A stretch of 13,679 nucleotides of DNA, taken from positions 1-13,679 of the forward strand of contig DUWJ01000346.1 in NCBI GenBank assembly GCA_012842765.1. Direction: 5' to 3'. The position numbers and the translations under genes are program-made. The notes beneath the pieces are model-generated. The model searched no databases. It saw only the letters and a list, made by a program, of their open reading frames with translations, and was not told the DNA's origin. Within the stretch, counting starts at the first letter, position 1. Every line of letters begins with the position of its first letter. Shown piece after piece: positions 1 through 7,079 of this stretch. The DNA comes from Bacillota bacterium (GTDB taxonomy: Bacteria; Bacillota; DTU025).

Positions 1-123
1 AAACTTGCCTTCTCTCGATCGGTTGCAGGGGTGGCAATCTCTGCTATTCTCCTGTCGGCGGCCTCTTTCGTCCAGGCTTATGTATCCCCGGCAATCTTGA
101 TACTTGCTGCAAGATTCGTCTAA
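1..123 (+). CDS. spoIIM: SpoIIM-like stage II sporulation protein M, C-terminal end only
   Basis: Frame 1 is open from the first base to a TAA at 121-123, giving 40 residues of a strongly hydrophobic C-terminus. It contains an Ala/Ser-rich membrane segment followed by FVQAYVSPAI, which resembles the '(I/V)EA(Y/F)(I/V)(S/T)P' ending of the SpoIIM/DUF95 membrane proteins. SpoIIM is part of the SpoIID-SpoIIM-SpoIIP machine that remodels septal peptidoglycan during engulfment and is made in the mother cell. The assignment rests on this short tail plus context: spoIIM lies just upstream of xerD in many spore formers, including Bacillus subtilis, where fur is between them. The rest of the gene is outside the window, so its start, length and integrity cannot be judged. 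Another polytopic membrane protein is possible. Confidence 0.6.
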   Translation, partial: KLAFSRSVAGVAISAILLSAASFVQAYVSPAILILAARFV

Positions 124-687
124 TCAACTCGCAACACGTGTTTTTGCCTAATTGAGCGGCTAGTGCGCAGAACAACGTCTTCCGCGAATTCGAGGGCCGA
201 CTTCACCTGGCTTCTTATGGCGAACCCTCCTCAATCCGTTCACTCTTTTTCCGCATGTGTTGCCGTGCGCCAGCTTTCTCGTGTCTTTGCCCCACCGAGG
301 CAGAACAAGGAGACATTTTGGATCTGCGGCCGCCGCTATTCGGCCTAGATATGGGTTGTGGTTGCAGAATGGGGATCCGTGGATCCAGAGTCTGGCGGCC
401 CGCGCATCATCGGGCTAAGACTCTTCCGCAAAGCCTACTACAAGGGTGGGGATTTCAGAATTGTATTGGAAAAGACATGGACTGTGAGGCTCTTTGCCTC
501 AGGATCCATGCAGGACTACACTGACCAACGTCGAAGAGACCGTTTAGAAATCGGACGATATGGATATGCAGATACGGGCGGAAGTTATTACCCTGCATGA
601 ATGGGGACGCACCGAATTAATGCATCAGCTCGTGAGTTGGCAGGCGGCATAGCTTGCCGCTCCTGCTGTAGCGGCTATAGATCGAAC
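124..687. other. 560-base region without a supportable gene
   Basis: Between the spoIIM-type stop and the xerD ribosome-binding site I find no convincing gene. Two overlapping + frames stay open for 80-90 codons (255-524 and 358-600), but their products are rich in Arg, Cys and Trp, match no family I recognise and lack good start signals; AAGGAGA at 307-313 ahead of a TTG at 318 is the best. There are no long minus-strand frames. Small structures present are a 6-bp hairpin TGAGGC-TCTTT-GCCTCA (485-501, no T-run after it), GGATCC three times (373, 381, 502), and a 10-bp palindrome AACACGTGTT (133-142). No convincing sigma-A promoter for xerD was found. In B. subtilis fur occupies this place, but nothing here looks like Fur. 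It could be a decayed gene or a long leader. Confidence 0.5.
644..675 (+). promoter_or_regulatory. Two mutually exclusive hairpins in the xerD leader
   Basis: GCGGCA (644-649) pairs perfectly with TGCCGC (655-660) across a 5-base loop. GCCGCT (656-661) pairs perfectly with AGCGGC (670-675) across an 8-base loop. The two stems share 656-660, so only one can form at a time. The second ends 12 bases before the xerD Shine-Dalgarno sequence. The pairing is visible in the sequence; any regulatory role is inference, and 6-bp stems can arise by chance in GC-rich DNA. Confidence 0.3.
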
Positions 688-694
688 AGGAGGG
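688..694 (+). promoter_or_regulatory. xerD ribosome-binding site (decides the start)
   Basis: AGGAGGG lies 8 bases before GTG at 703. The in-frame ATG at 601 has no comparable site and would add 34 residues (Cys/Arg-rich) that are unlike any XerD N-terminus, so GTG 703 is preferred. Confidence 0.8.
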
Positions 695-702
695 AGTGTT
701 CT

Positions 703-1629
703 GTGCTTCCATCTGTAGAAGAATACATCAACTATCTAGCGGTTGAACGGGGTCTATCGGAAAACACGCTAGAGGCGTACGCCCGCGACCTCTCGCAGTT
801 TGCGGAGTATGCGGCGAAATCCGGGCGTCAATCAGATGAGCCTATTGATGACGATATCCTTACGGCGAGTCAATCCATGGTAGCGTCGTTCATTGCACGC
901 TCCATAGAGTCAGGCGGATCACCTTCATCAGCTGCGAGGCGACTTACATCACTACGCAGATACTACAGGTTTATGCTACAAGAAGGATACGTGAAGGCGG
1001 ATCCCACTGCGAACCTGGAATCGCCTCGGCAGCCACAGCGGCTGCCTGACGTGCTCACCGAGGAGGAGGTAAACAGGTTACTCTCATCGGCGCCGGGGTA
1101 TGATCCTCAGTCCCTTCGCGACACGGCCATGTTGGAACTGATGTACGCGTCTGGGCTGAGAGTCTCGGAGCTGATCTCTTTGACCACTGAAGATGTAGAC
1201 ATGGAGCTTGGTTACGTGCGCTGTGTGGGCAAGGGTGACCGAGAGAGAATCGTTCCAGTGGGAAGACGCGCAATAGAGGCCATAGAGAGATACCTTGCTT
1301 TCGGACGCCGCGAACTTGCCGGCGTCTGCAAGGATAACTACCTTTTCATAACGAACCGCGGAACTGCCATGACTCGGCAGGGGTTTTGGAAGATGATAAA
1401 ACGCCGTGCGCTCAAGGTGGGCATCTCCACTGACATCACTCCCCACACGCTCAGGCACTCATTCGCCACGCACATGCTTGAAAACGGGGCGGACTTGAGG
1501 TCGGTCCAGGAGTTGCTGGGACACGCGGATATCCGCACTACGCAAGTTTATACTCACTTAACTCAGGTGAGACTGAGGGAGGTATACAATAAGCACCACC
1601 CGAGGGCGCTTGGGGAAGGAGACGCATGA
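703..1629 (+). CDS. xerD: Site-specific tyrosine recombinase XerD
   Basis: A 308-residue tyrosine recombinase that, with XerC or a similar partner, resolves chromosome dimers at the dif site during cell division. The N-terminal SAM-like core-binding domain spans about residues 1-105 ([22 protein letters not shown]...) and the catalytic domain about 115-300. All six catalytic residues are visible: Arg153 (GLRVSEL), Lys177 (GKGDRE), His248 and Arg251 ([12 protein letters not shown]), His274 (LLGH) and nucleophile Tyr283 (TTQVYTHL). Length is normal for XerC/XerD (about 300). The GTG start was chosen for its strong Shine-Dalgarno sequence. Its last codons overlap the deoB start in an ATGA, so the two are probably co-transcribed. 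XerD rather than XerC is favoured by the spoIIM-xerD-deoB context; sequence alone does not fully separate them. Confidence 0.93.
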   Translation: MLPSVEEYINYLAVERGLSENTLEAYARDLSQFAEYAAKSGRQSDEPIDDDILTASQSMVASFIARSIESGGSPSSAARRLTSLRRYYRFMLQEGYVKADPTANLESPRQPQRLPDVLTEEEVNRLLSSAPGYDPQSLRDTAMLELMYASGLRVSELISLTTEDVDMELGYVRCVGKGDRERIVPVGRRAIEAIERYLAFGRRELAGVCKDNYLFITNRGTAMTRQGFWKMIKRRALKVGISTDITPHTLRHSFATHMLENGADLRSVQELLGHADIRTTQVYTHLTQVRLREVYNKHHPRALGEGDA

Positions 1630-2822
1630 GTATGCGAGCACTGATCATCGTGTTTGACGGTGTAGGGATCGGAGAGCTTCCCGACGCCGGTGAATATGGC
1701 GACTTAGGAAGCAATACCTTGGTGAATACATCGCGTGCAGTAGGAGGGTTGAATCTTCCGAACCTTGAAAAACTGGGATTGGGCAACCTTGCGGCAGCTG
1801 CCGGACATGAGATTTGCGGAGTTGCCGCAATCGAGCATCCTCTGGCCTCGTACGGCACAATGGCCGAAAAGTCTCCCGGAAAGGATACTACGACCGGACA
1901 TTGGGAATTGGCCGGTATACAGCTGGATCAGGCATTCCCCACGTATCCCAAAGGGTTTCCGCCCGAGATCATTCTCCCGTTCCAGGAAGCTATAGGCAGG
2001 AAGGTCATCGGAAATATCCCGGCATCGGGCACCAAGATCATAGAGGAACTAGGCGAGGAACACATCCGCACGGGAAGCCCAATAGTCTATACCTCCGCCG
2101 ATTCAGTCTTTCAGATTGCCGCTCATGAAGAGGTGATCCCACCGGCCGAGCTGTATGAGATGTGCAAGATCGCCAGGGAATTGCTTTCGGGGCCTCACGC
2201 CGTGGGCAGGGTAATTGCCCGTCCGTTCATCGGTGTGCCCGGCAACTTTATCCGAACCGAAAGAAGGCGCGATTTTTCACTGGTGCCGCCAGGGCCCACT
2301 TTGTTGGATCTCGTTGCCCGCGAGGGGCTAGAGGTGATGGCGTGCGGCAAGATAGACGATATCTTTGCGAACCAAGGGATTACGCGTTCAAAGCACGTGG
2401 CAGGAAATGACGCCATATTCGATGCTGTCCTCGAATTCCTTGACAGTGGGCATTCGGGCCTCATATTCGCCAACCTCATAGATTTCGACATGAAATGGGG
2501 ACACCGCAATGATGTGGAGGGCTTTGCGCGCGGGTTGGAACATATCGATTCCCGCCTCCCGGAACTCCTTGGAAGACTCGGTGAATCGGACCTTCTGGCG
2601 ATCTGTGCGGATCATGGCAATGACCCCACTACGCCAAGCACAGACCATTCCAGGGAATACGTTCCCGTGCTCGCATATTCTCCTGCCAGGCAAAGGAAGG
2701 GGCGATGTGGCGCCCATGTGGGCGTGAGGGAGACTTTTTCTGATCTCGGTGCAACTGTCGCGGATTTTCTCGAGGTAGGATGGACACTGAGGGGAGAGAG
2801 CTTTCTCAACGAAATACTGTAG
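1626..2822 (+). CDS. deoB: Phosphopentomutase
   Basis: DeoB interconverts (deoxy)ribose 1-phosphate and 5-phosphate, feeding sugars released by nucleoside phosphorylases into central metabolism. It is a cytoplasmic, Mn-dependent alkaline-phosphatase-superfamily enzyme. Visible motifs are the N-terminal metal-binding [11 protein letters not shown] (Asp11), KDTTTGHWE (residues 86-94) carrying the phosphorylated threonine region, then [24 protein letters not shown] and TDHSREYVP in the C-terminal metal-binding part. The 398-residue length is normal. Start: ATG 1626 overlaps the xerD TGA, but AAGGAG at 1616-1621 leaves only 4 bases; ATG 1632 (10 bases, product beginning MRALIIVFD) is an equally good alternative. 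Its neighbour pdp makes its substrate, so the pair forms a nucleoside salvage unit. A purine nucleoside phosphorylase gene, often found here, is absent. Confidence 0.96.
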   Translation: MSMRALIIVFDGVGIGELPDAGEYGDLGSNTLVNTSRAVGGLNLPNLEKLGLGNLAAAAGHEICGVAAIEHPLASYGTMAEKSPGKDTTTGHWELAGIQLDQAFPTYPKGFPPEIILPFQEAIGRKVIGNIPASGTKIIEELGEEHIRTGSPIVYTSADSVFQIAAHEEVIPPAELYEMCKIARELLSGPHAVGRVIARPFIGVPGNFIRTERRRDFSLVPPGPTLLDLVAREGLEVMACGKIDDIFANQGITRSKHVAGNDAIFDAVLEFLDSGHSGLIFANLIDFDMKWGHRNDVEGFARGLEHIDSRLPELLGRLGESDLLAICADHGNDPTTPSTDHSREYVPVLAYSPARQRKGRCGAHVGVRETFSDLGATVADFLEVGWTLRGESFLNEIL

Positions 2823-2851
2823 CTGTGCGCGGCAAGAGCGGAGGAGTTTAA

Positions 2852-4159
2852 ATGAGAGTCCCGGATATAATCATGAAAAAGCGAGACGGTGGCGAACTGA
2901 GCCCGGAAGAGATCTTTTTCTTGATAGACGGCATGGTTTCCGGGGATGTGCCCGACTACCAGATGTCAGCTTTCTGCATGGCCGTCTATTTTCAGGGCAT
3001 GACGCCCGCTGAGACCGCTGCCCTCACTTTGGCCATGGCAAGGTCGGGAGAGATAGTGGATCTTTCGGCTATTCGCGGGACAAAGGTAGATAAACACAGC
3101 ACAGGGGGCGTGGGGGACACCACGACACTCGTGCTCGCTCCCATGGTTGCTGCAACCGGAGTGCCGGTGGCGAAGATGTCCGGAAGAGGGTTGGGCCATA
3201 CAGGCGGAACCCTGGACAAACTCGAGTCCATTCCGGGAATGCGGGTGTCTTTATCAGAAGAGGAGTTCATCGAGCAGGTCAACCGCATTGGCATCGCTAT
3301 AGTTGGTCAAACAGAGGACGTGGCCCCTGCCGACAAGATCCTTTACGCGCTGAGAGATGTTACTGCCACGGTCGAGAGCATCCCTCTCATTGCCGCCAGC
3401 ATTATGAGTAAAAAACTGGCAACAGGAGCAGATGCAATAGTCCTCGATGTGAAGACAGGAACGGGCGCGTTCATGCACGACCTTTCTCAGGCAGAGGCAC
3501 TCGCTGGCCTTATGGTGGACATCGGGCGGATGGCCCGGCGGAAGATGGCGGCGGTGATCTCCGACATGAACCAGCCCCTTGGCCATGGGGTGGGAAATAC
3601 TCTTGAGGTAATTGAAGCTGTTCAAACGCTTGCCGGCGAAAAGCGCGGGCGCCTTTTTGATCTTTGTTTGGAGCTTGGGGCAAGGATGGTAGTGATGGGC
3701 GGCGCAGAATCGAGCATAGAGGCAGCGCGCGCGAGACTGAACGATGTGGTTGATTCAGGAGCAGCCCTCGAGAAGCTGCGCGAGATGGTAGTAGCCCAGG
3801 GCGGCGATCCAGCCTATATTGACGATCCAAGGCGTCTGCCTGTTGCCCCCTACTCAGAGTATATCACCGCTCCCTGCAGCGGATATGTGGCCTCTGTCGA
3901 CGCGATGACCCTTGGAAAGGCAGCGATGTCCATGGGCGCCGGCCGCGCGCGAAAGGAAGATAGCGTAGATCTCGAATGCGGGTTGGTGACTTTGGTCTCA
4001 ATCGGCGATCCTGTTGAACAAGGACAGCCAGTTGCAAAACTGTACGCCAGCAGCACTTCTCTGTTGACGGAAGGACTGTCAGTGGCGGCTAAAGCCTACA
4101 CTTATTCCGCCGAACCTATTGAGCCTCCGCCGCTCGTGTATCGAATCATAGAGTCCTGA
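2852..4159 (+). CDS. pdp: Pyrimidine-nucleoside phosphorylase
   Basis: This cytoplasmic enzyme phosphorolyses uridine, thymidine or deoxyuridine to the free base and (deoxy)ribose 1-phosphate, which DeoB then isomerises. The 435 residues match the thymidine/pyrimidine phosphorylase family throughout. Motifs include the phosphate-binding KHSTGGVGDT (81-90), the family signature SGRGLGHTGGTLDKLE (110-125), and the substrate-binding triad Arg168, Ser183, Lys187 (LRDV and ASIMSKK), then DVKTGTGAFM. The C-terminal alpha/beta domain is complete. GGAGGAG at 2840-2846, 5 bases before the ATG, is a strong ribosome-binding site. The gap to deoB is 29 bases. The call Pdp (broad pyrimidine) over DeoA (thymidine-specific) follows the usual Firmicute enzyme; specificity is not proven from sequence. 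Confidence 0.95.
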   Translation: MRVPDIIMKKRDGGELSPEEIFFLIDGMVSGDVPDYQMSAFCMAVYFQGMTPAETAALTLAMARSGEIVDLSAIRGTKVDKHSTGGVGDTTTLVLAPMVAATGVPVAKMSGRGLGHTGGTLDKLESIPGMRVSLSEEEFIEQVNRIGIAIVGQTEDVAPADKILYALRDVTATVESIPLIAASIMSKKLATGADAIVLDVKTGTGAFMHDLSQAEALAGLMVDIGRMARRKMAAVISDMNQPLGHGVGNTLEVIEAVQTLAGEKRGRLFDLCLELGARMVVMGGAESSIEAARARLNDVVDSGAALEKLREMVVAQGGDPAYIDDPRRLPVAPYSEYITAPCSGYVASVDAMTLGKAAMSMGAGRARKEDSVDLECGLVTLVSIGDPVEQGQPVAKLYASSTSLLTEGLSVAAKAYTYSAEPIEPPPLVYRIIES

Positions 4160-4180
4160 ATGCGGGAACTGTATAACAGG

Positions 4181-4230
4181 GCATGCCTCCGAATATGCTC
4201 TTTTGAGAGAAGTGAAGGAGGGAGGCATGC
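4181..4230 (+). promoter_or_regulatory. Inverted repeat sequestering the dacF ribosome-binding site
   Basis: GCATGCCTCC (4181-4190) is a perfect 10-base inverted repeat of GGAGGCATGC (4221-4230), with 30 bases between. The 3' arm contains GGAGG, part of the long purine tract GAAGGAGGGAGG (4214-4225) that serves dacF, and ends 3 bases before the TTG start. In mRNA reading through from pdp the site would be buried. An mRNA starting inside the loop would lack the 5' arm and be open. A weak sigma-F-like -35 (GTATA, 4171-4175) followed 15 bases later by GAATATGCT (4191-4199) is a possible internal promoter, but the match is poor. No T-run follows, so this does not look like an ordinary intrinsic terminator. 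Confidence 0.55.
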
Positions 4231-4233
4231 TTC

Positions 4234-5448
4234 TTGTCATACATTCGCTGCGGTAGGGCATGTAGGGCGGCACTTGCTCTCGTTGCCCTGTTGTTAGTCG
4301 TCAAGGTAGGGATTTGCGGCGCGCAGAGCGCCCCTCTTGCTGCCATGTCGCTGGATCTTGACAAGAAAATTACGGCTCCCAGCGCCATACTGATGGAGGC
4401 AAGCAGCGGACGTGTCTTGTGGGAAAAGAACGCTGATGTGGCACGTCCGATCGCAAGCGTGGTAAAGGTGATGACGCTCACCCTTGTCATGGAGGCTCTT
4501 GAGGCAGGTCGGATAGATTTAGACGACATCTACATCACTTCCGAGCACGCAGCCTCCATGGGGGGATCCCAGATTTGGCTTGAACCTGGAGAGTCTATGG
4601 CTGTATCTGAACTTGTGAAGGCGGTGGCCATAGAATCGGCTAATGATGCTGCAGTCGCTCTAGCTGAACACGTGGCCGGGAGCGAGCCCGCCTTTGTGGC
4701 CTTGATGAACGAGAAGGCGCAGGCTCTGGGATGCAAGAATACGCATTTTATTAACGCAACAGGGCTTCCCGGCAAGAGCCCAAGTGAAGACTGTGTCTCC
4801 AGCGCGCGGGATGTAGCGATAATGTCCCGCGAACTCCTCAAGCACCCGCGTATTCATGAGTGGCTGACAATATGGATCGGCTACGTCAGGGACGGTCAGA
4901 ACATGTTGACCAACACCAATAGGCTGATACGATTCTACCCGGGCGCGGACGGAGTGAAGACCGGATATACCGAAAGAGCTAGGTATTGCCTCTCGGCTAC
5001 GGCTGTGAGAAACAATGTCAGAGTCATAGGGGTAGTGCTCGGTGTTCCAACCAGCGCTGTCAGGTTCTCTGAAGCCTCTACGTTGCTCGATTACGGTTTC
5101 AAGATGTGCGAAGCTCACGTGATCGCCCGCTCCGGGCAGGAAATGGGGCGGGTCCGCGTCCTGCGAGGAATCGATACCGAAGTCGGCGTCACGGTCGATT
5201 CAGATTTCACAGTGGTGACTTTAAGAGGAGAAGGCGATGGGGTCGATGCCAGGCTGGAGCTTCCCCAATATGTTAGCGCTCCGGTTGAACGGGGGCAGCG
5301 TGTTGGCAAGATTGTGGCCTATGTTGAAGGTGTGGAGATAAACTCGGCTGATCTAGTGGCGGTCGATGACATTCCGAAAGCAGGCGCGTTTACCTTGGTT
5401 GTAAGGTCGACGAAGGAATTCGTCAGATCTCTCTTTGATTTTCGCTGA
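4234..5448 (+). CDS. dacF: D-alanyl-D-alanine carboxypeptidase (DacF-type penicillin-binding protein)
   Basis: A low-molecular-weight penicillin-binding protein that trims the terminal D-Ala from peptidoglycan stem peptides outside the membrane. In B. subtilis DacF acts on the spore cortex precursor and is made in the forespore. All three active-site motifs of the S11 peptidase family are present: SVVK (75-78, nucleophile Ser75), SAN (135-137) and KTG (242-244). An N-terminal signal peptide is clear: basic n-region (RCGRACR), hydrophobic ALALVALLLVV, likely cleavage near residue 30. The C-terminal beta-rich PBP5-type domain follows to residue 404. The start is TTG 4234, 8 bases after GGAGGGAGG; an ATG at 4227 is out of frame. 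It sits 74 bases after pdp and directly before spoIIA, its usual place. Expression may be controlled by the leader inverted repeat. Confidence 0.93.
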   Translation: MSYIRCGRACRAALALVALLLVVKVGICGAQSAPLAAMSLDLDKKITAPSAILMEASSGRVLWEKNADVARPIASVVKVMTLTLVMEALEAGRIDLDDIYITSEHAASMGGSQIWLEPGESMAVSELVKAVAIESANDAAVALAEHVAGSEPAFVALMNEKAQALGCKNTHFINATGLPGKSPSEDCVSSARDVAIMSRELLKHPRIHEWLTIWIGYVRDGQNMLTNTNRLIRFYPGADGVKTGYTERARYCLSATAVRNNVRVIGVVLGVPTSAVRFSEASTLLDYGFKMCEAHVIARSGQEMGRVRVLRGIDTEVGVTVDSDFTVVTLRGEGDGVDARLELPQYVSAPVERGQRVGKIVAYVEGVEINSADLVAVDDIPKAGAFTLVVRSTKEFVRSLFDFR

Positions 5449-5478
5449 TTCTGTCGTGCCCTTGTCGGCCATTAGCTG

Positions 5479-5507
5479 GAAGGAGAAGCCGCTTTGGCAG
5501 AGAATCT
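5479..5507 (+). promoter_or_regulatory. Predicted sigma-H promoter of the spoIIA operon
   Basis: GAAGGAGAA (5479-5487), 11 bases, AGAGAATCT (5499-5507). This fits the published B. subtilis sigma-H consensus RnAGGAwWW-N11/12-RnnGAATWW at all but one position in each box and with correct spacing. It lies where the sigma-H promoter of spoIIA lies in B. subtilis, between dacF and spoIIAA. Transcription would start near 5513-5516, shortly before the TTG of spoIIAA. It overlaps the 5' part of the open frame that begins at 5435, which argues against that longer start. Confidence 0.75.
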
Positions 5508-5542
5508 CTGAGTCAAGCCAATGGGGAGGCGGGGGATGGCGG

Positions 5543-5905
5543 TTGATCGAATGGGAGGTTTCTGGCAACAGTCTTGTCGTAGAGATCGCCGGCGAGCTCG
5601 ACCTGACTTGCGCTGACGAGTTTCGCAGGGTTCTCGATTCATTAATAGACTCTCATCCAGGTGTTGCCCGGGTCATACTGTGCATGGACCGAGTTGCGTT
5701 TATTGACAGTTCTGGCATAGGGGTGTTGTTCGGCAGGCACAGGCGAATGGCATTGCGCGGGGGAACGCTCGCGATAGCCTCTCCGAGCCCGCAGGCGATG
5801 CGGGCTTTGGACCTTCTGGGTGTGCCTTCGGTTATACATGTCTATGACACACTGAAGCAGGCCCTCGCGGCGGAAGCGGAGGTCAGAAAATGCACGCGAA
5901 AGTGA
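5543..5905 (+). CDS. spoIIAA: Anti-sigma-F factor antagonist SpoIIAA
   Basis: A 120-residue STAS-domain protein. In its dephosphorylated form it binds SpoIIAB and releases sigma-F in the forespore. SpoIIAB phosphorylates it on serine and the phosphatase SpoIIE (not in this window) reverses that. The core is recognisable: LVVEIAGELDL (11-21), then FIDSSGIGVLFGR (53-65), where Ser56 corresponds to the phosphorylated Ser58 of B. subtilis, and the C-terminal helices. TTG 5543 is the only usable in-frame start after the predicted promoter and gives the normal family length (about 117). The G-rich tract upstream (GGGGAGG at 5523-5529, GGGGGA at 5531-5536) is an imperfect ribosome-binding site. An in-frame ATG at 5435 would add 36 residues unlike SpoIIAA and overlap dacF, so it is disfavoured. 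The 3' end overlaps spoIIAB by 16 bases. Confidence 0.88.
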   Translation: MIEWEVSGNSLVVEIAGELDLTCADEFRRVLDSLIDSHPGVARVILCMDRVAFIDSSGIGVLFGRHRRMALRGGTLAIASPSPQAMRALDLLGVPSVIHVYDTLKQALAAEAEVRKCTRK

Positions 5906-6327
5906 ACCATGCAAAGGTTGAGTTTGATGCGATCCCTGGCAATCTCGGCTTTGCCCGCGTTGCCGCCGCCAGCTTTGCTGCTGGACTCGGTTTTACTGTA
6001 GAAGACCTTGAAGACATCAAGCTTGCCGTCTCAGAGGCAGTGTCAAATTGCATTATCCATGCTTACCCTGGTCCTGGCGAAGCAAGGCCGACAGTATTGA
6101 TGGTCATGGAGGCACGTGAATCAGAGTTTGTGGTCTCCATTGAAGACAAGGGAATAGGCATAGCTGATGTTGCAATGGCGCGAAAGCCTGGCGTGACTAC
6201 TGACTCCGAGAGACTTGGCATGGGATTTACCTTGATGGAAGCCTTGGCTGATCAGGTCGACGTAAAGTCGGAACTGGGCGTAGGCACGCGCGTTGAGATG
6301 ATCTTCTCTCCGGAGCGGGGAGGATGA
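5890..6327 (+). CDS. spoIIAB: Anti-sigma-F factor / serine kinase SpoIIAB
   Basis: SpoIIAB binds and inhibits sigma-F and is also the kinase that inactivates SpoIIAA by phosphorylation. The 145 residues match the family length (about 146) and the GHKL ATPase fold. Visible are the N-box AVSEAVSNCIIHAYP (46-60, with Glu49 and Asn53), the ATP-binding IEDKGIGIAD (84-93), the lid region TTDSERLGMGFTLME (103-117) and the terminal GTRVEMIF strand. Arg23 aligns with the arginine near the N-terminus (Arg20 in B. subtilis) involved in partner binding. GGAGG (5878-5882) lies 7 bases before the ATG, inside spoIIAA. The stop overlaps the sigF start as ATGA, so the three proteins are probably made in coupled ratio. 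Confidence 0.95.
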   Translation: MHAKVNHAKVEFDAIPGNLGFARVAAASFAAGLGFTVEDLEDIKLAVSEAVSNCIIHAYPGPGEARPTVLMVMEARESEFVVSIEDKGIGIADVAMARKPGVTTDSERLGMGFTLMEALADQVDVKSELGVGTRVEMIFSPERGG

Positions 6328-7034
6328 TGTGGAACGCCGATACGCAAGGCGGATCTGCATTCTTGTCATCCCGCGAAGCCGAAGCCCGGCGACACGCGGG
6401 ACTTGTGATGTCGTTGGCACGAAGATTCGCGGGTCGGGCGGAGATTGCAGATCTCTACCAAGCAGGATGTGTTGGTCTGCTCCGCGCAATCGACCGGTAC
6501 GACCAGTCGCGAGGCACGACTTTCAGCACTTTTGCTGTGCCTATCATACTCTCCGAAATAGTGGCCTACCTGAGAGGCTCAGGTCCCATCCACGTTCCCA
6601 GGCCTGTGCGTGAGCTCGCGCAGAAATGTCGCCATACACAGGATTCTCTCAGGGCCGAACTTTCCAGGGAGCCTCAGGCAACAGAGATCGCCGCTCGTCT
6701 GGGGATAGACGCAGCGGATGTCGTCTATGCCATGGAATCTGAGGCACATGTCTACTCCCTTTTCGACCAGGTAAGCTTCGATCATGAATCCCTCGAATTG
6801 CACGAGGTCCTTCCAGGCGATTTGGGCGTTGAAACATCGGTGTGTGAATCCATTGCCCTCTCCGATGCTCTTTCCGCCTTGTCAGAAATCGAGCGCACGG
6901 TGGTGGCGATGCGCTTCTTCGAAGAACGCACTCAGGCTGAGACAGCCAGCTTGCTGGGAATTTCCCAGCCCCAGGTGCACAGGATCGAAAAAGCCGCCCT
7001 CCTTGCATTGAGGCGAAGCATGGAAGGTGAATGA
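6324..7034 (+). CDS. sigF: RNA polymerase sigma factor SigF (SpoIIAC)
   Basis: The first forespore-specific sigma factor, held inactive by SpoIIAB until septation. The 236 residues contain region 2 (HAGLVMSLARRF, DLYQAGCVGLLRAIDRYD, TTFSTFAVPIILSEIVAYLRG), region 3 (VRELAQKCRHTQDSLRAELSREPQATEIAARLGI) and region 4 (SEIERTVVAMRFFEERTQAETASLLGISQPQVHRIEK). Identity as SigF rather than SigG rests on its position right after spoIIAB. It is shorter than B. subtilis SigF (255): only about 20 residues precede region 2.1, and an in-frame stop at 6294-6296 rules out a longer start. The usual acidic/basic 'GEI-RF-RDDG' stretch reads SEIVAYLRGSG. ATG 6324 and ATG 6327 are both possible, with GGAG (6312-6315) and GGGGAGG (6317-6323) upstream. 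The spoVA promoter begins inside its last codons. Confidence 0.93.
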   Translation: MMWNADTQGGSAFLSSREAEARRHAGLVMSLARRFAGRAEIADLYQAGCVGLLRAIDRYDQSRGTTFSTFAVPIILSEIVAYLRGSGPIHVPRPVRELAQKCRHTQDSLRAELSREPQATEIAARLGIDAADVVYAMESEAHVYSLFDQVSFDHESLELHEVLPGDLGVETSVCESIALSDALSALSEIERTVVAMRFFEERTQAETASLLGISQPQVHRIEKAALLALRRSMEGE

Positions 7035-7058
7035 AACCTCCGGCCCGGTTGCATACTA
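7028..7058 (+). promoter_or_regulatory. Predicted sigma-G (forespore) promoter of the spoVA operon
   Basis: TGAATG (7028-7033), 18 bases, CATACTA (7052-7058). The -10 is an exact match to the sigma-G consensus CATACTA, and the -35 and spacing fit as well (gHATR, 17-18 bases). The -35 overlaps the sigF stop codon. Transcription would start near 7065, which makes GTG 7065 unusable and supports TTG 7080 as the spoVAC start. In B. subtilis spoVA is likewise a sigma-G operon. Sigma-F could also read it weakly. Confidence 0.8.
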
Positions 7059-7079
7059 GCCCATGTGGGGGTGTGCATC

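Noticed and set aside
131..147. Terminator after spoIIM at AACACGTGTT plus T-run
   Set aside because: The palindrome has no room for a loop, so a stable stem cannot form as a normal hairpin.
255..600. Two overlapping + frames (255-524 and 358-600) as small genes
   Set aside because: No recognisable domain, unusual composition, poor start signals, and they overlap each other in different frames.
601..702. 34-residue N-terminal extension of XerD from ATG 601
   Set aside because: No ribosome-binding site at 601, Cys/Arg-rich sequence unlike XerD, and a strong AGGAGGG precedes GTG 703.
4181..4230. Intrinsic terminator after pdp
   Set aside because: The inverted repeat has a 30-base loop and is followed by a start codon rather than a T-run; RBS sequestration fits better.
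5435..5542. Longer SpoIIAA from ATG 5435
   Set aside because: Would overlap dacF, span the predicted sigma-H promoter, and add residues not seen in the family.
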